Source: Solen grandis | Lineage: Eukaryota > Mollusca > Bivalvia > Adapedonta > Solenidae | Assembly: GCA_021229015.1 (NCBI GenBank) | Contig: CM037792.1 | Coordinates: 2,650,070-2,714,069 of the forward strand | DNA length: 64,000 bases | Reading direction: 5' to 3' | Shown: positions 1 through 13,583 of the stretch, piece by piece | How positions within the stretch are numbered: position 1 is the stretch's first letter | How the letters are laid out: each line of letters starts with the position of its first letter | Notes under the pieces: model-generated | Database searches by the model: none | The model's input: the letters and a program-made list of their open reading frames with translations, nothing else | Told to the model about the DNA's origin: nothing | Position numbers and translations under genes: made by a program

Positions 1-3000
1 CTTGGGTTTCAATCAATATTGTAAAAAATTAAAAAATTTGTATTTTAAACATCATATGAAAAAAATTAAAAGGGTTTTTGTTTTTTTTATATCTTTTTAT
101 TTTATTTTTTTTCCATTGTATTATATATAATGGCGTTTTATCTTTTGGAAGCATTGTTTGATTTCATCCCCCTATGAAAAGGAAGAAAAATATTTTACAT
201 ATCACAACAAATTGTAACATTTGTTTAAATTTAGCAAAACATCTCCATTTCTTTTCCAATAAACAAGACCCATCACAGTAACCGTGTAACCAATGCATCC
301 AAGGGAAATATTCCCCATAAAAAAAACCTGGGTATGTGTTTTGACACAAAACCCTTTATTTGAACTGATGGAATTTTCCAAAGACCCTCTTTTTTTTCCC
401 CTTTTGGGGATTTTTTAAAATAAAAAACCCCCGGACTAAATTTAAATAAAAAAAAACAAAGGAAAAGAATCCAAAATTTTGCGCCCCCAGAATTTGGGTT
501 TTTTGTGGGATCCCTTTCCCCGGGATAAAAATGAAAAAAAAAAAATTTTTTATCCGTTGTTTGGGGATGTCAAGACAGGTTTTGAAGTATTGGGGAATTA
601 TTGAAAAAAAAAATTTGGGGATAATAGCATTTTAAATAAAATTGCTTATTCTAAAAAAAAAGGGGATAAAAATGAAAAAAATTTTTTTTGGGGGAATTAC
701 TGTTCCTTTTTTACGGGTTTTTTGTGGAAAAAAACGGGTTTAATTTTTGGGGGGGATTATTGATTTATTGGAAAAAAGGGGAAAAACTAAGAAAAACCCC
801 CTTTAAAATTTTTTGGGGGCTTCCCCGGGGTCCCCAAAAAGCTCATCCCCCTTTTTTCGTAAATTCAAAAAAAAAATACACATTTTTTACGGTGACCCTT
901 GGGCAAGCAAAATAGCCCCCAATTTTTTAAAAAGTGGACTAAAATTGTTTAAAAAGTTACCCCTTATAAACTTCCCCCCTTAGCCGTGTCCCCCAAAAAA
1001 CAAAGCCCTTTTCCCTCCCCCCCTCCAAGAAATTTTCCACTTTTGGTGCCAAACACCCCCAAGATCAAATCCATTTTTGGGGAAACGCATCCCATCCCAG
1101 CCCCCAAAACCTCTGATGACTTAAGGGGGGAAATGGAAAGAAACCCCCCCCGGGGTTTTTAATGAAAGCATCTAAAAAAAGAAAAAAATTGACGCTGTTT
1201 TTGGGTGGGGGGTTTTAAAATGACATAACTAAAATTTTAATTTTTAATCCAAAGCTTTAAAATTAAAATTTTAACTTTTTCCCCGTTAATATTGTAAGCT
1301 TTTGGGAAAACTCACAATAAAAAAAAATTTTTGGGGGAAAACATGAAATGAGTTTTTTTACATGATAAAAAGTTTCCCCCAAATTTTTTAATTAACTTAT
1401 CGATCCCTCGTTTAAAAAGATAATCCGTAAAATATTAAATTAAAACCCCATTTTTTTTTCAAATGTTTAAAATTTTTCAGCGCAGATGCAATAAGCTTTT
1501 TATTGAGAGAAATAATTATTAATAAGACTTCTTTTAAACAAATTAAGAAATTATGTTTGAAGGATTACCTTTTTCCCCAGTTCAAAAAATCTGTTTTGGG
1601 AAATGCAAGGGTCAATTTTTTGTTCAGTATCTATTTTTTTTTTCCCAAGGAAATTTTTTTTTTAAAAAACTAAAAATTTTAAAATGATAAAATTGGAAAA
1701 ATTTATGCGGGGCAGTAGAACATGTCATTTTTTTCCACGGTATACCCCAAAAAAATTTAAAAAAAGGGGAGTTGATGGGTTTTTTTAAACAAATAAAAAG
1801 GGAGTTTAAAAATCCCCTTTTTTAAAATTTCTTCCAACACAACAGGGGTTTTCAACTATATTTAAAAAGTTTCCCCCACCCCCTCAAAAAAAGGGCAATG
1901 CCAATATTTTTTTTTACTTAAAATTTTCGGTTTTTTTTTAAATTTTTCACAAACCATTTACCTTTTAAATAAATTCGGAAATTTACATTTTTTAAACCCT
2001 AAAAATAATTTTTTTTAAATTTTTCCCCCCAAAATCTTGACTTCAAAATCCAAATGCCCCCCCAAAAAAACATTTTGTTTTTTATGGGCATTTTTGAAAA
2101 GGGAAGTTTTTGGGTTATTTTGGGGTTTGGGGGTTTTTTTTTTTCAAAATAGTTCTGTTTGGATACCCCAGCCCCCCAAACCCAGCCCCATTTCCCCCCC
2201 CCTTTTCCCAACCTTTTTGGCCCCCTATTGCAAAATTTTATTATGTGTAGCCCCCCGGCCCCACTTTGCAAATCTTTTAAACCCTGAAAAAAAAGATAAA
2301 TTCATTAAAAAAAACAGGAGGGGGGGGTGAATCTTTTTTTTTTAATTTTCTTTTTATTTAAAAAACTTTTTTAAAAAAATTTTAAAAAAAAAATGATAGT
2401 ATTTTTTTAACAAAAGGATAAAAGATTTTTTGATAGAGAAAAATTTTTTTCAAATAATTTTTCTTTAGGAAAATATTTACGTGCGGGAAGCAAAACAAAA
2501 AAAAGGTATACGGACACCCCGGGGGGGAAAATGGGGTAAACAGACGATCGGAAGGGCCCCTGTGAACAAAGGGCTTACAGAAAAAGAAAAAATAATCGGC
2601 TATTATTTTTAGTTTTGTTTAAACACTTGCTTTTTTAAACAGAAATAAGACTTAAAAATAATCTACAAAAAAATTTTTCCCAAGCATAGAAATAAATCAT
2701 TTAAGAGTAAAAATTTAAAATTGACCAAAACATGTTTTGAATTTTGTAGCTTTTAAATATTCATATTCAATGAGTCTAATTAGAAAAACAAAGGTCATAT
2801 CAAAAAACATTTAACATGACAATCATGAATGTTTTGAAATCAAAATTCTAATGCAGGGGGGGGGACAAAAATTAGGAATGATAATTTGGGAAAATTTGAA
2901 TTGTGGGGACTGGAAAAAATGACAAAAATTTTTATAAACCCCAAATTTTTGGCTATACCGGAAATTAAACCCCATCACCCCAATTTCCAGTGAAATTTTT

Positions 3001-4300
3001 GATTGTTTCCCCCACATTCTGGTGGTGTTAACACAACCATGTTATCTAAACAAGATTTTATAAATCACCCGAAAAAATTTTTCTTATTTCCCCAAACTTG
3101 ATCTACCACAACCTCACATTTAGTGCGTGGTATCCCTTTCTGGGGAACCGAAAAGACCCAAAACAACCCAAGCTTGAGCAATGATTGGAAAAAGGCTTTC
3201 CCCTCCCCCTGCCCCCAACAACATTGGGAATTGAAGGGAATTCTATAAAAATTCAAAAATTTTTTTGCTCTCAATTTTCCCCAATGTTTGTCGTAAATTT
3301 TAAAAATTTTTTGGCATTGAGTTGATGGCCCCACCAAAATTATCAATACTTCTCAGAGGGGGCGTCTAGAGACACAATGCAGTCCCCAATTCACTAAAAA
3401 AATCACCTTTGCAGGGGACCTCGGGGGTTTTTCCATGTCTGAAATATTTGTTTAAGTATTTTAAAATGAAAAGAAATGACTTATTTTTTTGTATGAATTC
3501 AAATCCCCCAAAAAGACAAAAAAAATTTATAGCTTAATATATGACATAAAGAGTGATATGCATGTTTAAGACATGTCAAGTGGGAAAATTTTTTGATTCA
3601 CTTAGGGCCATATACATATTCCCTCATCATCAACTTCAGTGATCGCCTCACCCCAATGAAGATATATTCGCATTTGGCTAAGACTTTTTAAAAAGCGTAA
3701 CTGAGGGGGGATATGTTAATCAAAAAAAATCAAACACATATATATTTTTTAAAAAAGTACAGTCAAATAGAACATACAATTTAATGTTAAAACGCCAAAA
3801 AAAAATATATAAATTTTTTGTTACTTTATACCAGTGCTATATAGTTGGGGGGATAATGAAGCAATAAAACCTACAAATTGTTACATTTTTTTAAAAATTT
3901 ATTTTTTATTATTTTGCTCCTATACGGGCCCATTAACATAAAAGGGACTGATATCATTGAAATAAATTAAAAAATTATTCATAAATTCAAATTGGAAATT
4001 CAAAACCCTTTAAACCCCCACCAACATATCAGGTCTTTTGGGAACTCCCCTTTTTGCAAAAAAAAATTTAAAATTTTTGCCCCACTGCAGTATCCCCCCA
4101 TTGACATGTGGTATATACCGCCCCCCCGATCACATTATCTTAAAAACGGGGCTAACCATTTGGGGAATCTCCCCTTTAAATATGCTGACGTCAAAAAAGG
4201 GGAGCTTTCCCTTTTTCCTTTTTTTGCTCGACTTTTCGAAGAGAAAGGAAGCTTTTGTAGTCCCCCCCGGCGTGGGGGGGTCGGGGGTTGGCTTTGGCTT
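1..4300. other. AT-rich low-quality DNA, no gene found
   Basis: I see no recognisable gene, RNA or repeat here. The stretch is full of runs of A, T, G and C four to ten bases long in every context, as expected from poorly polished long-read consensus. Short open frames in it read through homopolymers (poly-F, poly-K, poly-P) and show no domain. Real features could be hidden by frameshifts. Confidence 0.6.
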
Positions 4301-4304
4301 TTTT

Positions 4305-5830
4305 GTTAAATTTTGCGTGCAAGTTCCCCATCAACCTTATATCTCAATAACCATTTATGGTTTTGATTTAAAGTTTTAAATATTTCAGGGGCATCAAAAA
4401 CCCAAATAGATAACTCTTACTAAATTTTAAAAATTAAATTTTTGGGCCCCCTTTTTTAAATAAAAAATTTTTGGTTTAAAGTTTTACATGCAAAAAAAAA
4501 TTTTGGGTTTTAAAGTTGTGCGTGAAAGCAAACACTATTTGAAACTCAAAAACCCCTTCCCCCTGGTTTTGACTTTAAAGCTTATGAATATTTTAAAGGG
4601 GGCATCAGACAACCAAGGTAGATAACCTTGACAAAATTTTAAATATAAATTTGGGGGCCCCCTTTTTTAAAACTTAAAAATTTTTGGTTAAAGTTTTGCA
4701 TCAAATACCTCATTCTTAATCTCAGTATCCACTTTGCGATTTTTTTTAAAATATTTTTTATATTTTTTGGGGGTATCATACTTTCAGGGTTAGATAACTT
4801 TTGTTTGGAATATTTTTACAAATTATTGCCCCCTTTTAACTTGCATGCAAGGTACTTTCTGCTAATTCCCCGTACCCAGGAAAGGGATTGTTTGAAACTT
4901 TTTTTAAATATGTTTGGGGTTTTTCATACTTTCAGGTAGATAACTCTTGATAGAATATTTAAAAATTTATGGCCCCCTTTTAATTTAAAAATTTTTGGTT
5001 AAAGTTTTGCATGCAAGGTATTTTTCATGCTAAATCTCAGTATCAAGGCATAAAAAATTGTTTGAAACATCTTTAAAAATGTTTAGGGGTATCATACTTT
5101 CATTTAGAAAACCTTGATAGAATATGTTACAAATAAGGCCCTTTTTTTACTTAGAAATTTTGGTTAAATTTTTTCCCATGCAAGCTATTTTCATGCTAAT
5201 ATCTCAGAATCCAGGCATGCATTGATTTTAAACATCTTCAAAAGTTTAGGAGAATCATACATAAAGGTAGTTAACTCTTGATGGAATATATCACAACTTA
5301 TGGCCCTTTTTTTTAACTTAGAAATTTTGGGTTTAAATTTTTGCATGCAAGGTACTTTCATGCTTATATCACAGACCCCGGGCATGGGATTGATTTGAAA
5401 CATCTTTAATATGTTTGGGGGAAATCATACTATAAAGGAAGATAACACTTGTGGAAAAAATTTTAAAAAATTTTTTCCCCCCTTTTTTAACTTAAAAATT
5501 TGGTTAATTTTTTGCATTCAAGCTACTATCCAGTTTAATATCTCAGAAATAGCTTGTGGAATTAAAACTAAAAAGTTAAGGGTGTCTTCAAGGGCATCAG
5601 AAAACAAAGGGAGGATAACTTTTGGACTGAATTTTATAAAATTAGGGCCCCTTTTTTATAACTTAAATTTTTTGGGTTAAAGTTTTGCATGCACACGTTT
5701 TTGGGCTTATGTCTCAGTAACTAGGCATGGGTTTGATTTTAGACATCAAAAAAAATTTTAAAAGGGGGAAATCAGACTATCAAGGTATATCTTTTTTTGA
5801 CTTTTAAATTATTACGGGGTTTTTTGAAGG
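4305..5830. repeat. Tandem repeat, about 167-bp unit, about 9 copies
   Basis: A unit recurs with the landmarks GTTTTGCATGCAAG, then ATCTCAGTATCCAGGCATG, then GATAACTCTTGATAGAATAT, then GGCCCCCTTTT. The GCATGCAAG landmark or its variants occur near 4314, 4484, 4690, 4843, 5008, 5171, 5340, 5508 and 5680, so the spacing is mostly 163-172 bp. Copies differ by many substitutions and homopolymer indels. It is a satellite-like array with no coding potential. Bivalve satellites of about 160 bp are known, but I cannot show that this belongs to one of them. Confidence 0.75.
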
Positions 5831-6634
5831 GAAAAGAATTGAAAAGATTACATTTGATTTACCAACAAGCATTTTTAAAAGTCGAGCCTGCTGTCCCTGA
5901 AAAGCTCTTTTAAAGATTTTAGTATGTTTCCACCGAGAATTGAACCCAAATTTACCTCCCAACCCAAAAAAAAATTAATGTATATTACATCTAAAAATGA
6001 TGCAGTATGGGTTTAGAAAAAAAATTCGATCAAATGAAAATTTTTATATAAAATCTTCTTTTAAAAGGCCCGGGGTTTACAATTTAATATAATTTTTAAA
6101 ACAGTTTAAAATGGGAAAAGGGAAAAAAACCATGGTTTAGACATTACAAAATTTAAGTACTTAAAAAGTGCATTTGTGTAGAACCGACAAAATATGATAC
6201 AATATATTTACATGTAACAAAATTTTATGCATATTTAGAACGGCACGCATTTAATATGAGGGGCAAAGTTCAGGCTATTCATAATTGACGGTCCCGGGAC
6301 AAATTATACTGACTTGTCACTTGCAAATCTGGGGGAAAATATACAAACAAAAACATCCAAAACACTGTGGATTTGTGTGTTGTGAAAGGGGGGGGGGGGG
6401 CATTCCCTTTTTTACATTTCTTAATTTTTTTTCAACAATACCATTTCATAATCATAAAAAAAACTTAAAAGCAAAAACAAAATTTTTTTTTTTGAACATT
6501 TTCACTTTTTCATCAAAAAACCATTGCTATATGTAAAAACCCAGCTTTCGTGAGTACACCAGCGAGGGTATTCAAAAATTTCCTTTTTCTAGCTCCGCCC
6601 CCAAAAAAGGCAGGGAAAAAACCTGACAATATAG
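5831..6634. other. Unassigned low-quality sequence
   Basis: Homopolymer-inflated AT-rich DNA between the 167-bp array and the inverted repeat. Nothing recognisable on either strand. Confidence 0.5.
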
Positions 6635-8049
6635 AAAAATAGAAGTCGTTTGTTTAAGATACAAACGAAGCGGGTTTCCGTTTTTCTTAAATTTTAAAGG
6701 TATTGAATATATAAGTTTTAAAACAAAAAAAATTGGGAAAAATGTGGCTAATAAATTTTTAAAAAACTAAAAATCCTTATCCCTAAATATATACTTATGT
6801 TCAAAATAAAGCTTTATTTTTTTTTATCTTTTTAAAGATATTGAAAAGCATATTATCGTCTTATTTGATTTTCGCAATCGTTTTCTATCATCAGAAAAAA
6901 AAAAAAGGGAAAATTTTAAGATAAAAAACAAAACCTCAAAAATTTTTTTCTTTCTTAGTCCAAACGATTTTAAAATTCATAAGCCAAAATTACTTAACAC
7001 ATATTCATTGCAATTTTAAAACCCCCAATTAAAAATTTTAAAAAAAAAAAAAAAAAAAAACTTTTAAATCCATGACTTTCAACCTTTAAATTGAATTTAG
7101 TTTTCTACATTTTCAAAAAATTTGATGGAAACAAAGGCAAGGTGTAAGCAAAATCAAAGGGAAAAAAACTTTCCTTTTTTCATGTAATTTTAAAATTTTA
7201 AAAGTCTTTAAACTTTCAAAAAAATTCATTTGCTTTTTATATCTGCTTTTTTTTACCGATTTTGAAAAAGAAACCGTTAAAATTTAGAAAACATAAAAAA
7301 TCGATAGGTAAAATTAATGTTTTGTCATTTTTTAAGTTTGGGAAAGCCGTAATAGCAATGCAATAATTTTCCGTTGGGTTTTTCTGCTCTAGATAATTTA
7401 CTAATCCATCTAAATGCGACTCAACAAAAACGTTCCAATTAAATATTCAACCGCACTCTTTCCTGCAAAAGAACAACGGTCTTGCTCAACAACCAATGAC
7501 CACTTTATTCTTTCTTAAATTTAAAAAGATTTTCATGATTTTAGCCCTTTACAAAAACATGAATAAGTTTTGATAATTAATCACTTAAAATTTTCGGACT
7601 TTTGCGCATTTAAGGTACGGCATATTATTTTTAAAGTTAAAATCCATCTTTGTCTTTTTAATATTTCAAATCAATGTTGTCAAAAACAAGGACAAAAATA
7701 AATTCTTAAGGTATGTTTAAAGATTGGATCAAATCATGACGCTGGAGCGCGAATACATTAAATGAATGATTTTTATTTTTTAAAAGACGTCAAAAAAATG
7801 ATTTAAGAAAAAATCTTTTTTGCAGGACATGTTCACTAAGTTCTATTAACCCAGAAAAAATTTTCAAAGAATGCGAACGGTTTTGTTTTCACATTTAAAG
7901 AGGATTCCATCAAAATGAATAATGCCATTTTGATGACGAATCACTTAAATTTTTTAAGCCCTTTAACGTACTAGTTTCGCTTTTTTGAAAATTTAATTTA
8001 AATTGGTCTTTTGGCGATTTTAATGATTTTTAAAAAAATTTTTGCTTAA

Positions 8050-8960
8050 GTATGCATACGTCATAACACGTGACAAAACAAAATTTTTTGGCGTATGCAT
8101 CACTTCAAAATTTTAATCTTTAATTCAAAAATATAAAAAAATTTACTTTAAAATTCATAAACCAGAGCGAAAAAAATCTTTTTTAAAAGCTTTTTTTTCT
8201 TTTATACGTCATAACCACGTGCTTAAGAAAAATATTCAGAAAATAAAATGTAAACCTCTATGCCGATATGCTGTCCAATTTTTATGTTTAACGCTCAGGG
8301 GCCTTTTTAACATTTAAATTTAAATTTTGGACCAAAATTCGAAAATCGGTATTTCCAGAAATCTTAAAAATTTTTTAATTTGGTTTTAACCGGTCAATCT
8401 ACATCCTAAAAACTCTTCGTAAAATTTTCAAGATAAAAAACGGGGCCCAAAAAAAGGCCTAGAGCGCGAACAAACTTTTGAAATGACGTTAAATTGACGT
8501 CATTGACGCCCCTGAAAATTAAAAAAAATAAATGTAAAAAAAACTTTTTTTTTGCGCAATTTTAATTTCATTAAATTGATCAAAATGATGATGCCAGAGC
8601 GGAGAAATCTTTTAAAAAATAGGATTTTGTCTTTAAATGACGTCATAACCACGTACTTAAAGGGAAAACTTTCAGGAAAGAAAGTAAACCTCGGCCAAAA
8701 AGTTTTCCAATTTTCATGCTCTACTCTTCAGTAGCCTTTGTATATTAAATAATAGTTTTAGGGCAAAGTTCGAACTCGGTTTTGCCATAAATTCTTAAAA
8801 TTTTTTGAATTTGAAAAAATTTAAAGAAATACACACTAAACATACATCTTCTGTGAAAATATCAAGATAAAATTTTTAAAAAAAAAAAAAGGGTTAAGCC
8901 GAACAAACTTTTATGCTGACGTCAAAAACTGACGTCATTTGACATTTAAAATTTAAAAAA
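8050..8960 (+). repeat. Two direct copies of a ~430-bp unit in the left arm
   Basis: CCAGAGCG followed by AAATCTTTT occurs near 8163 and 8592. GCGAACAAACTTTT followed by TGACGTCA-type sequence occurs near 8467 and 8903. The spacing is about 430-437 bp. The unit contains repeated GACGTCA/CACGTG-type palindromes. No coding potential was seen. Confidence 0.5.
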
Positions 8961-9109
8961 AAAAAAATTTAAAAATTTGGGCTTTTTTTTTTGAGGCTTT
9001 TAATTTTTTTGTTGCTCAGACACTTTCAACAAATAAAATTAAATCTTGGATTTGGTTGGAAAATGGGGATAATAATAAAAAGAAGAAGAAACAAAAAAAA
9101 ACCCATACT

Positions 9110-9530
9110 TTTTCCCCGAAAGGTTTGGGGAAAGCCGTAAAAAGGGGAAGGGTTTTTATAAGTTAATAGTTTATTGCGAAATTGAAAGGGAAATTTTTAA
9201 AGGGATATTTTTTTTGCGTATTAAGGTGGTCAAAAAGATATTAAAGCAGGCAATTATCTCCCAATTTAGGTATTTTTAGATGGAAAACCACGTAGGTGAG
9301 ACGGGTTTATTAAATATTTAGATGGAAAACAATAAAAGGGCAGTTTGCTCAAAAAATTTAAATTATTTTCTTTTTTTTTGAGTATTTAGATTGAAAACCA
9401 TTGGGGTAAAATCTTAAGCAAGGTTTATTTTTTATTCTTTTAAGTATAATGGGGGGGAAAACCAGCGTGGGCTGGTGTTAAAGCAAGGTTTTTGTTGTTT
9501 TTACGGCTTTCCGAAAAACTTGCGGAAAAC
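9110..9530. repeat. Inverted-repeat-flanked minisatellite at the palindrome centre
   Basis: The segment begins with GTTTGGGGAAAGCCGTAAAAA and ends with TTTTTACGGCTTTCCG, a clear inverted pair. Between them are about four degenerate copies of the 55-62-bp motif with core TATTTAGATGGAAAACCA and AAGCAAGGTTTATT. The same minisatellite recurs at 12740-13190 and 19755-20165. It could be a small non-autonomous element or simply the spacer of the large palindrome. Confidence 0.5.
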
Positions 9531-9709
9531 TTAAAGGGTTTTTTTATTTTTAAATTTTTTTTAAATTATTATTATTATTCTTCTTTTTCTTCCAAAAAAA
9601 TTTTTCAAGAGTTAATTTATATATTTTTGCCAAGGTCAAGCAACAAAAAATTAAAAATGTTTCGAAAAAAAAAGTAAAAATTTTTTAAAATTTCAATAAT
9701 TTTTAATTT

Positions 9710-10760
9710 TCAATGACGCCCAATTGACGCCCTTTTTGACGCCCACCCTTCAAAGTTTGTTCGCGCCTAGACCCTTTTAATTCTGGTCTGATTTTCTTGT
9801 TTTTTTTTCCCACAGTAGATGTATTTTAGAAGGAAAAAAGGTGAAACCCCTAGCATTCAAATTTCAAATTTGAAAAAATTGAGATTTTTGGCAAAACCAA
9901 GATTCGAACTTTAGGTCCAAAAATTTATATTTTAATGTTAAAAGGGGAAAACCCTAATTTTTTAAAAGAAGAATGAAAATTGGACGCAAAATGGGGTATA
10001 GAGGTTTTCTTTCTTTTTCCCTTAAAGGATTTTTTCTTAAATCACGTGATTATGACGTCAAAAAAAACGACAAAAAGCAATTTTTTTAAAAAATTTTATT
10101 TCGCTCTTATATCATGACTTTTCACTCAATTTTTTTAAAAAATTTTTATTGCAGCGATTAAAAAGTTTTTCATTTATAAATTTATTTTTTTTTAATTTTT
10201 AATACGTAAAAATGAAGTCAGATTTGACGTCACCCTTTAAAATTTTTGTTGCGCTCTAAAGGCTTCAATTCTTTGGTCCGATTTTTATATTTTTTTAAAC
10301 AGATGATGTTTTTTGGGAATGTAGTTTTTGAAACCGGGGAAATTCCCAAATTTTCCCAAATTCCCCGAAAATATAAAAATCCCCAGGGGCAAAACCAAAA
10401 ATTCGTTTTTTAGGTCCAAAAAAATTATATTTTAATTTAAAAACCCCCTAAAGCGTTAGAAGCAGAAAATTGGACACATGGGGGCCTAGAGGCCCTTCTT
10501 TCTATTTCTTAAGGGGATTTTTTTTTTTTAAGCCCCGTGTTTAATGACGTCATAAAAACGACAAAAGCAATTTTTAAAAAAAATTATTTCCCTCTGGTTT
10601 TCAAAAACTTTTTGACTAACTTTTGAAAATTGTATTGCAGCGTTTAAAATTTTTAAAATTTTTATAAATTCATTTATTTTTAATTTTAAATTTGAGGGTC
10701 AAATGACGCCCAAATTTGACGTCACCTTAAAAATTTTTTGGGTTCGCGCTCTGAGCCCTT
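9710..10760 (-). repeat. Three direct copies of a ~490-bp unit in the right arm
   Basis: The reverse-complement counterpart of the left-arm unit. GACGTCA or GACGCC followed by AAAGTTTGTTCGCGC or a close variant occurs near 9735, 10228 and 10718, a period of about 490 bp. The arms of the palindrome therefore carry different copy numbers (two against three). Confidence 0.5.
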
Positions 10761-12739
10761 TCTTTCGGCCCCGATTATTTTGATATTTTAAACAAAAGAT
10801 GTATTTTTAAAGGATGTGATTTGCCCCGGGGGCAAAAAAATTTTTCCAAATTGAAAAAAAAAAAATTTTAAATGGCACAACTGAGATTCGAACTTTGGTC
10901 CTTAAATTTTTTTTTAATGTTAAAAAACCCCCCTAAATGCGTTAGAAGAAATAAAAAATTGGTTTAGCATATCGTCATAGAGGTTTACTTTTTTTTTTTC
11001 TGAATGATTTTCTTTTACGTCAGGGGGTTTTTTGCGTCATTAAAAAGACAAAAAGGCATTTTTTAAACTTTTTTCTCTTGCTCTGGTATCATAATTTTGA
11101 ATCAGTCCCTTAAATTTAAAAACCTTTAGAAAAATTTTTTTGAGTTAAAATTGAAGGATGCATTTCGCAAAAATGTTTGATTTGTCACGTTTTTTTTTGA
11201 CGTCATGAAAACAAAGCCAAAAATTATTTTAAAAATTTATATAAAATCGCCAATTAATCAATGAACTTAAAATTGTCAAAAATGTCGAAAATTAGTACGT
11301 TCATAAGGGTTTGAAAAAATTTTAAAATTATTACGTCATCAAACATGGCAATATTCATGTTTGAGAGGACCTTATTGAAAATGTGAAAACAAACATGTTC
11401 ACATTCCGAATAAATTTTTATCTGGATTAAAAAAATGTTAGCTAATCATGTCCTTCCAAAACAGATACTTTTCTTTAGTCCTTGGGTTTTTTTCCGTGGG
11501 TTTAAATATTAAATCATTCATTTAAAAAAAGTATTCGGGGCTTCAGCGTATGAGTATTTGTTTGGCAATCTAAAGCATACCTTTAAGGAATTTATGTTGT
11601 TCACTTGTTTATGACAACCCTTGATTTGAAGCGAAATACATTTAAAAAAAAACCAAAAGATTTTGGGCATATTAAAATTTAAATAAGTAATATTGCCTTT
11701 CCCCTTTACATGCGCAGAAAATTTCAAGTGAGTACGTTATCAAACATGACCTATTCATTTTTTTTCTTTTAGGGCTAATTCATGAAAATATTAATTTGAA
11801 GAAAGAAATGAAAGCGGGCATTGGGTTTTTGGGTTTAGCAAAAATCCATTGTTCTTTTTCAGGAAAAGTGCCTGGGGGTTGGGGAAAAAAAGAATTTTGG
11901 GGGAAAAATTTTTTTCTAAAAGAGTCGCATTTACGATGAAATTTGGGAAAATTATATAGAGCCAGAAAACCTATATGGATAACTTATTTTCTTTGCTTTG
12001 ACGGCTTTCCCGCAAACCTTAAGAAAAAAAAAATACATGTAGATCTTCCTATTTTATTTTTATGTTTTCTAAATTTTTTAAAAAGGTTTCTTTTCTAAAT
12101 CTTAAAAATAAAGCAAATATATAAAGCAAAAGAATGGTTGAAAATTTCCAAAAGTTTAAAAAACGTTTAAATTTCATAGAAAAAAAGAAAGTAATTTTTA
12201 TAACACCTTTTGCCTTTTGGTTTTTTTATCTAATTTTGCAAATTTTAAAAATCAATCAATTTAAAAAGGGTTTAAATTTATGGATTTCAAAGTAAATTTT
12301 TTTTCTTTTTAAAATTCAATTTTTGGGGGGAAATTGGGAAAGAAAAAGTTAAAATAATTAAAGCTAACGAAGAAAAAAAAATTAAAAAAAAGAATAAAAA
12401 AATTTTTAAAAAATTGACTAACGTAAGAAAAAAAAAATTTATGGGAAAAAAATAAAAATTTTTTGCAAAAATAGTAAAACTGTTTCGTAAATCAAATAAC
12501 GCCATAAAAATGCTTTCCCCCAATACTTCCTAAGAAAAATGAAAAAGAAAAAAAATAAAAAAAAAAAAAAAGCTTAATTTTGAACATAAGTATAAATTTA
12601 TTATAAAGAAGATTTACGTATTGAATTAAACATTATTGCCAACAAATTCCATTTCTTTGTTTTAAAACTAAAATATTAAACACCTTTGAAATAAGCCAAC
12701 AAAAGCCGCTTGGGTTTGTATTTTAAAAAACAAACGACT

Positions 12740-13190
12740 TCTTTTTTGTATTAAAGGGAAAACCAGTGGGGGTTTAGGTCCCGTAACCCAAGGCTTATTT
12801 TTTTGTTTATTAAGTATTATAGACGGGAAAACCAGTGAAGGAGGTGCTTAAACAAAACTTATTGTCGTTTTTTTAAAGTATTTAGAGGGAAAAACCCTGG
12901 GGGTGGGTTTTTAAGGGTCTTTTCCTTGTCTATTTATTTAGTTTTTAATGGAAAACCATTTGGGGGGAGGGTGGGGGTTTCTTAAACAAGGCTTTTTTAA
13001 AAGGGTTTTATTAATTTTATCAAAAAAGGGAAAAAAACCCGTGAGGGAAAGGGGTTTAAAAGAAAAGCTTATGTACTGTAAATTATTATTATATTTAAAA
13101 AACCAGTGATGGTAGGTAAAAAAAGGAAGGTTTATTGTCTGTTTATTAAGAATTTAGATGGAAAACCGTGAGGGTAGGGGCATAAGCATT
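12740..13190 (+). repeat. Minisatellite, 55-65-bp unit, about 7 degenerate copies
   Basis: Repeats of GGAAAACCAGTG, then AAGCAAGGCTTATT, then TGTTTATTAAGTATTTAGA. This is the same unit as at 9220-9480 and 19755-20165. Homopolymers are inflated in this copy. Confidence 0.65.
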
Positions 13191-13583
13191 TTTCCTAAGC
13201 AGGATGCCTACTTCCGGTGGACGAGGACGAGGACTTGTTTTAATTCGAGTGAATTTTAAAGGGTCTAAAAAAGCAATTTATAACAAAATTTTGTAAACCC
13301 AAAAAAAAATGGGTTTTGTCATTTTTTTAAATGTGCTTTATCCAGTGGATAATGTTTTGGACTTTAGGGAAAAAGGAAGGGGCTTTTAAACGGTACACCC
13401 CCTTAAAAACCCATAAATGTTTTCAAAAAATTTTTGGGGGCCGCCATTATATTTGTTTGAGTCTTAACAAAACACACACTCTTACTTTTACAAACACGAA
13501 AAAACCCCCTCAACCCCCTGCAAGTCGCCCGATTATTTTGGTTTTAACTATACTTTTTTCCCAAATTTAAAATTTTTAAACCC
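13191..13583. other. Unassigned sequence upstream of LINE ORF1 remnant
   Basis: No supported gene. A short CTTCCGGTGGACGAGGACGAGGAC stretch near 13212 is GC-richer than its surroundings. It could be part of the 5' region of the LINE that follows, but nothing proves this. Confidence 0.35.

Larger units (their letters stand above)
6635..12745. repeat. Large imperfect inverted repeat, arms about 2.5-3.2 kb
   Basis: Landmarks on the left arm reappear reverse-complemented in reverse order on the right. AGAAGTCGTTTGTT near 6644 pairs with AACAAACGACTTCT near 12725. ATACTTATGTTCAAAAT near 6790 pairs with ATTTTGAACATAAGTAT near 12580. GGAAAGCCGTAAT near 7345 pairs with GACGGCTTTCC near 12000. ACGTCATAACACGTG near 8050 and CGCGAACAAACTTT near 8465 have partners near 10040, 11190, 9765, 10245 and 10740. 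AATAATAAAAAGAAGAAGAA near 9070 pairs with TTATTATTATTCTTCTT near 9570. The centre is near 9.3 kb. The GGAAAGCCGTAA start and the TATGCATGACGTCATAATCACGTG core also occur in the elements at 42.6 and 55.1 kb, so the palindrome looks like two members of that family arranged tail to tail. Confidence 0.65.

Noticed and set aside
688..4379. Several 60-113-codon frames in the first 4.4 kb
   Set aside because: They run through inflated homopolymers (poly-F, K, G, P) and overlap frames of equal length on the other strand.
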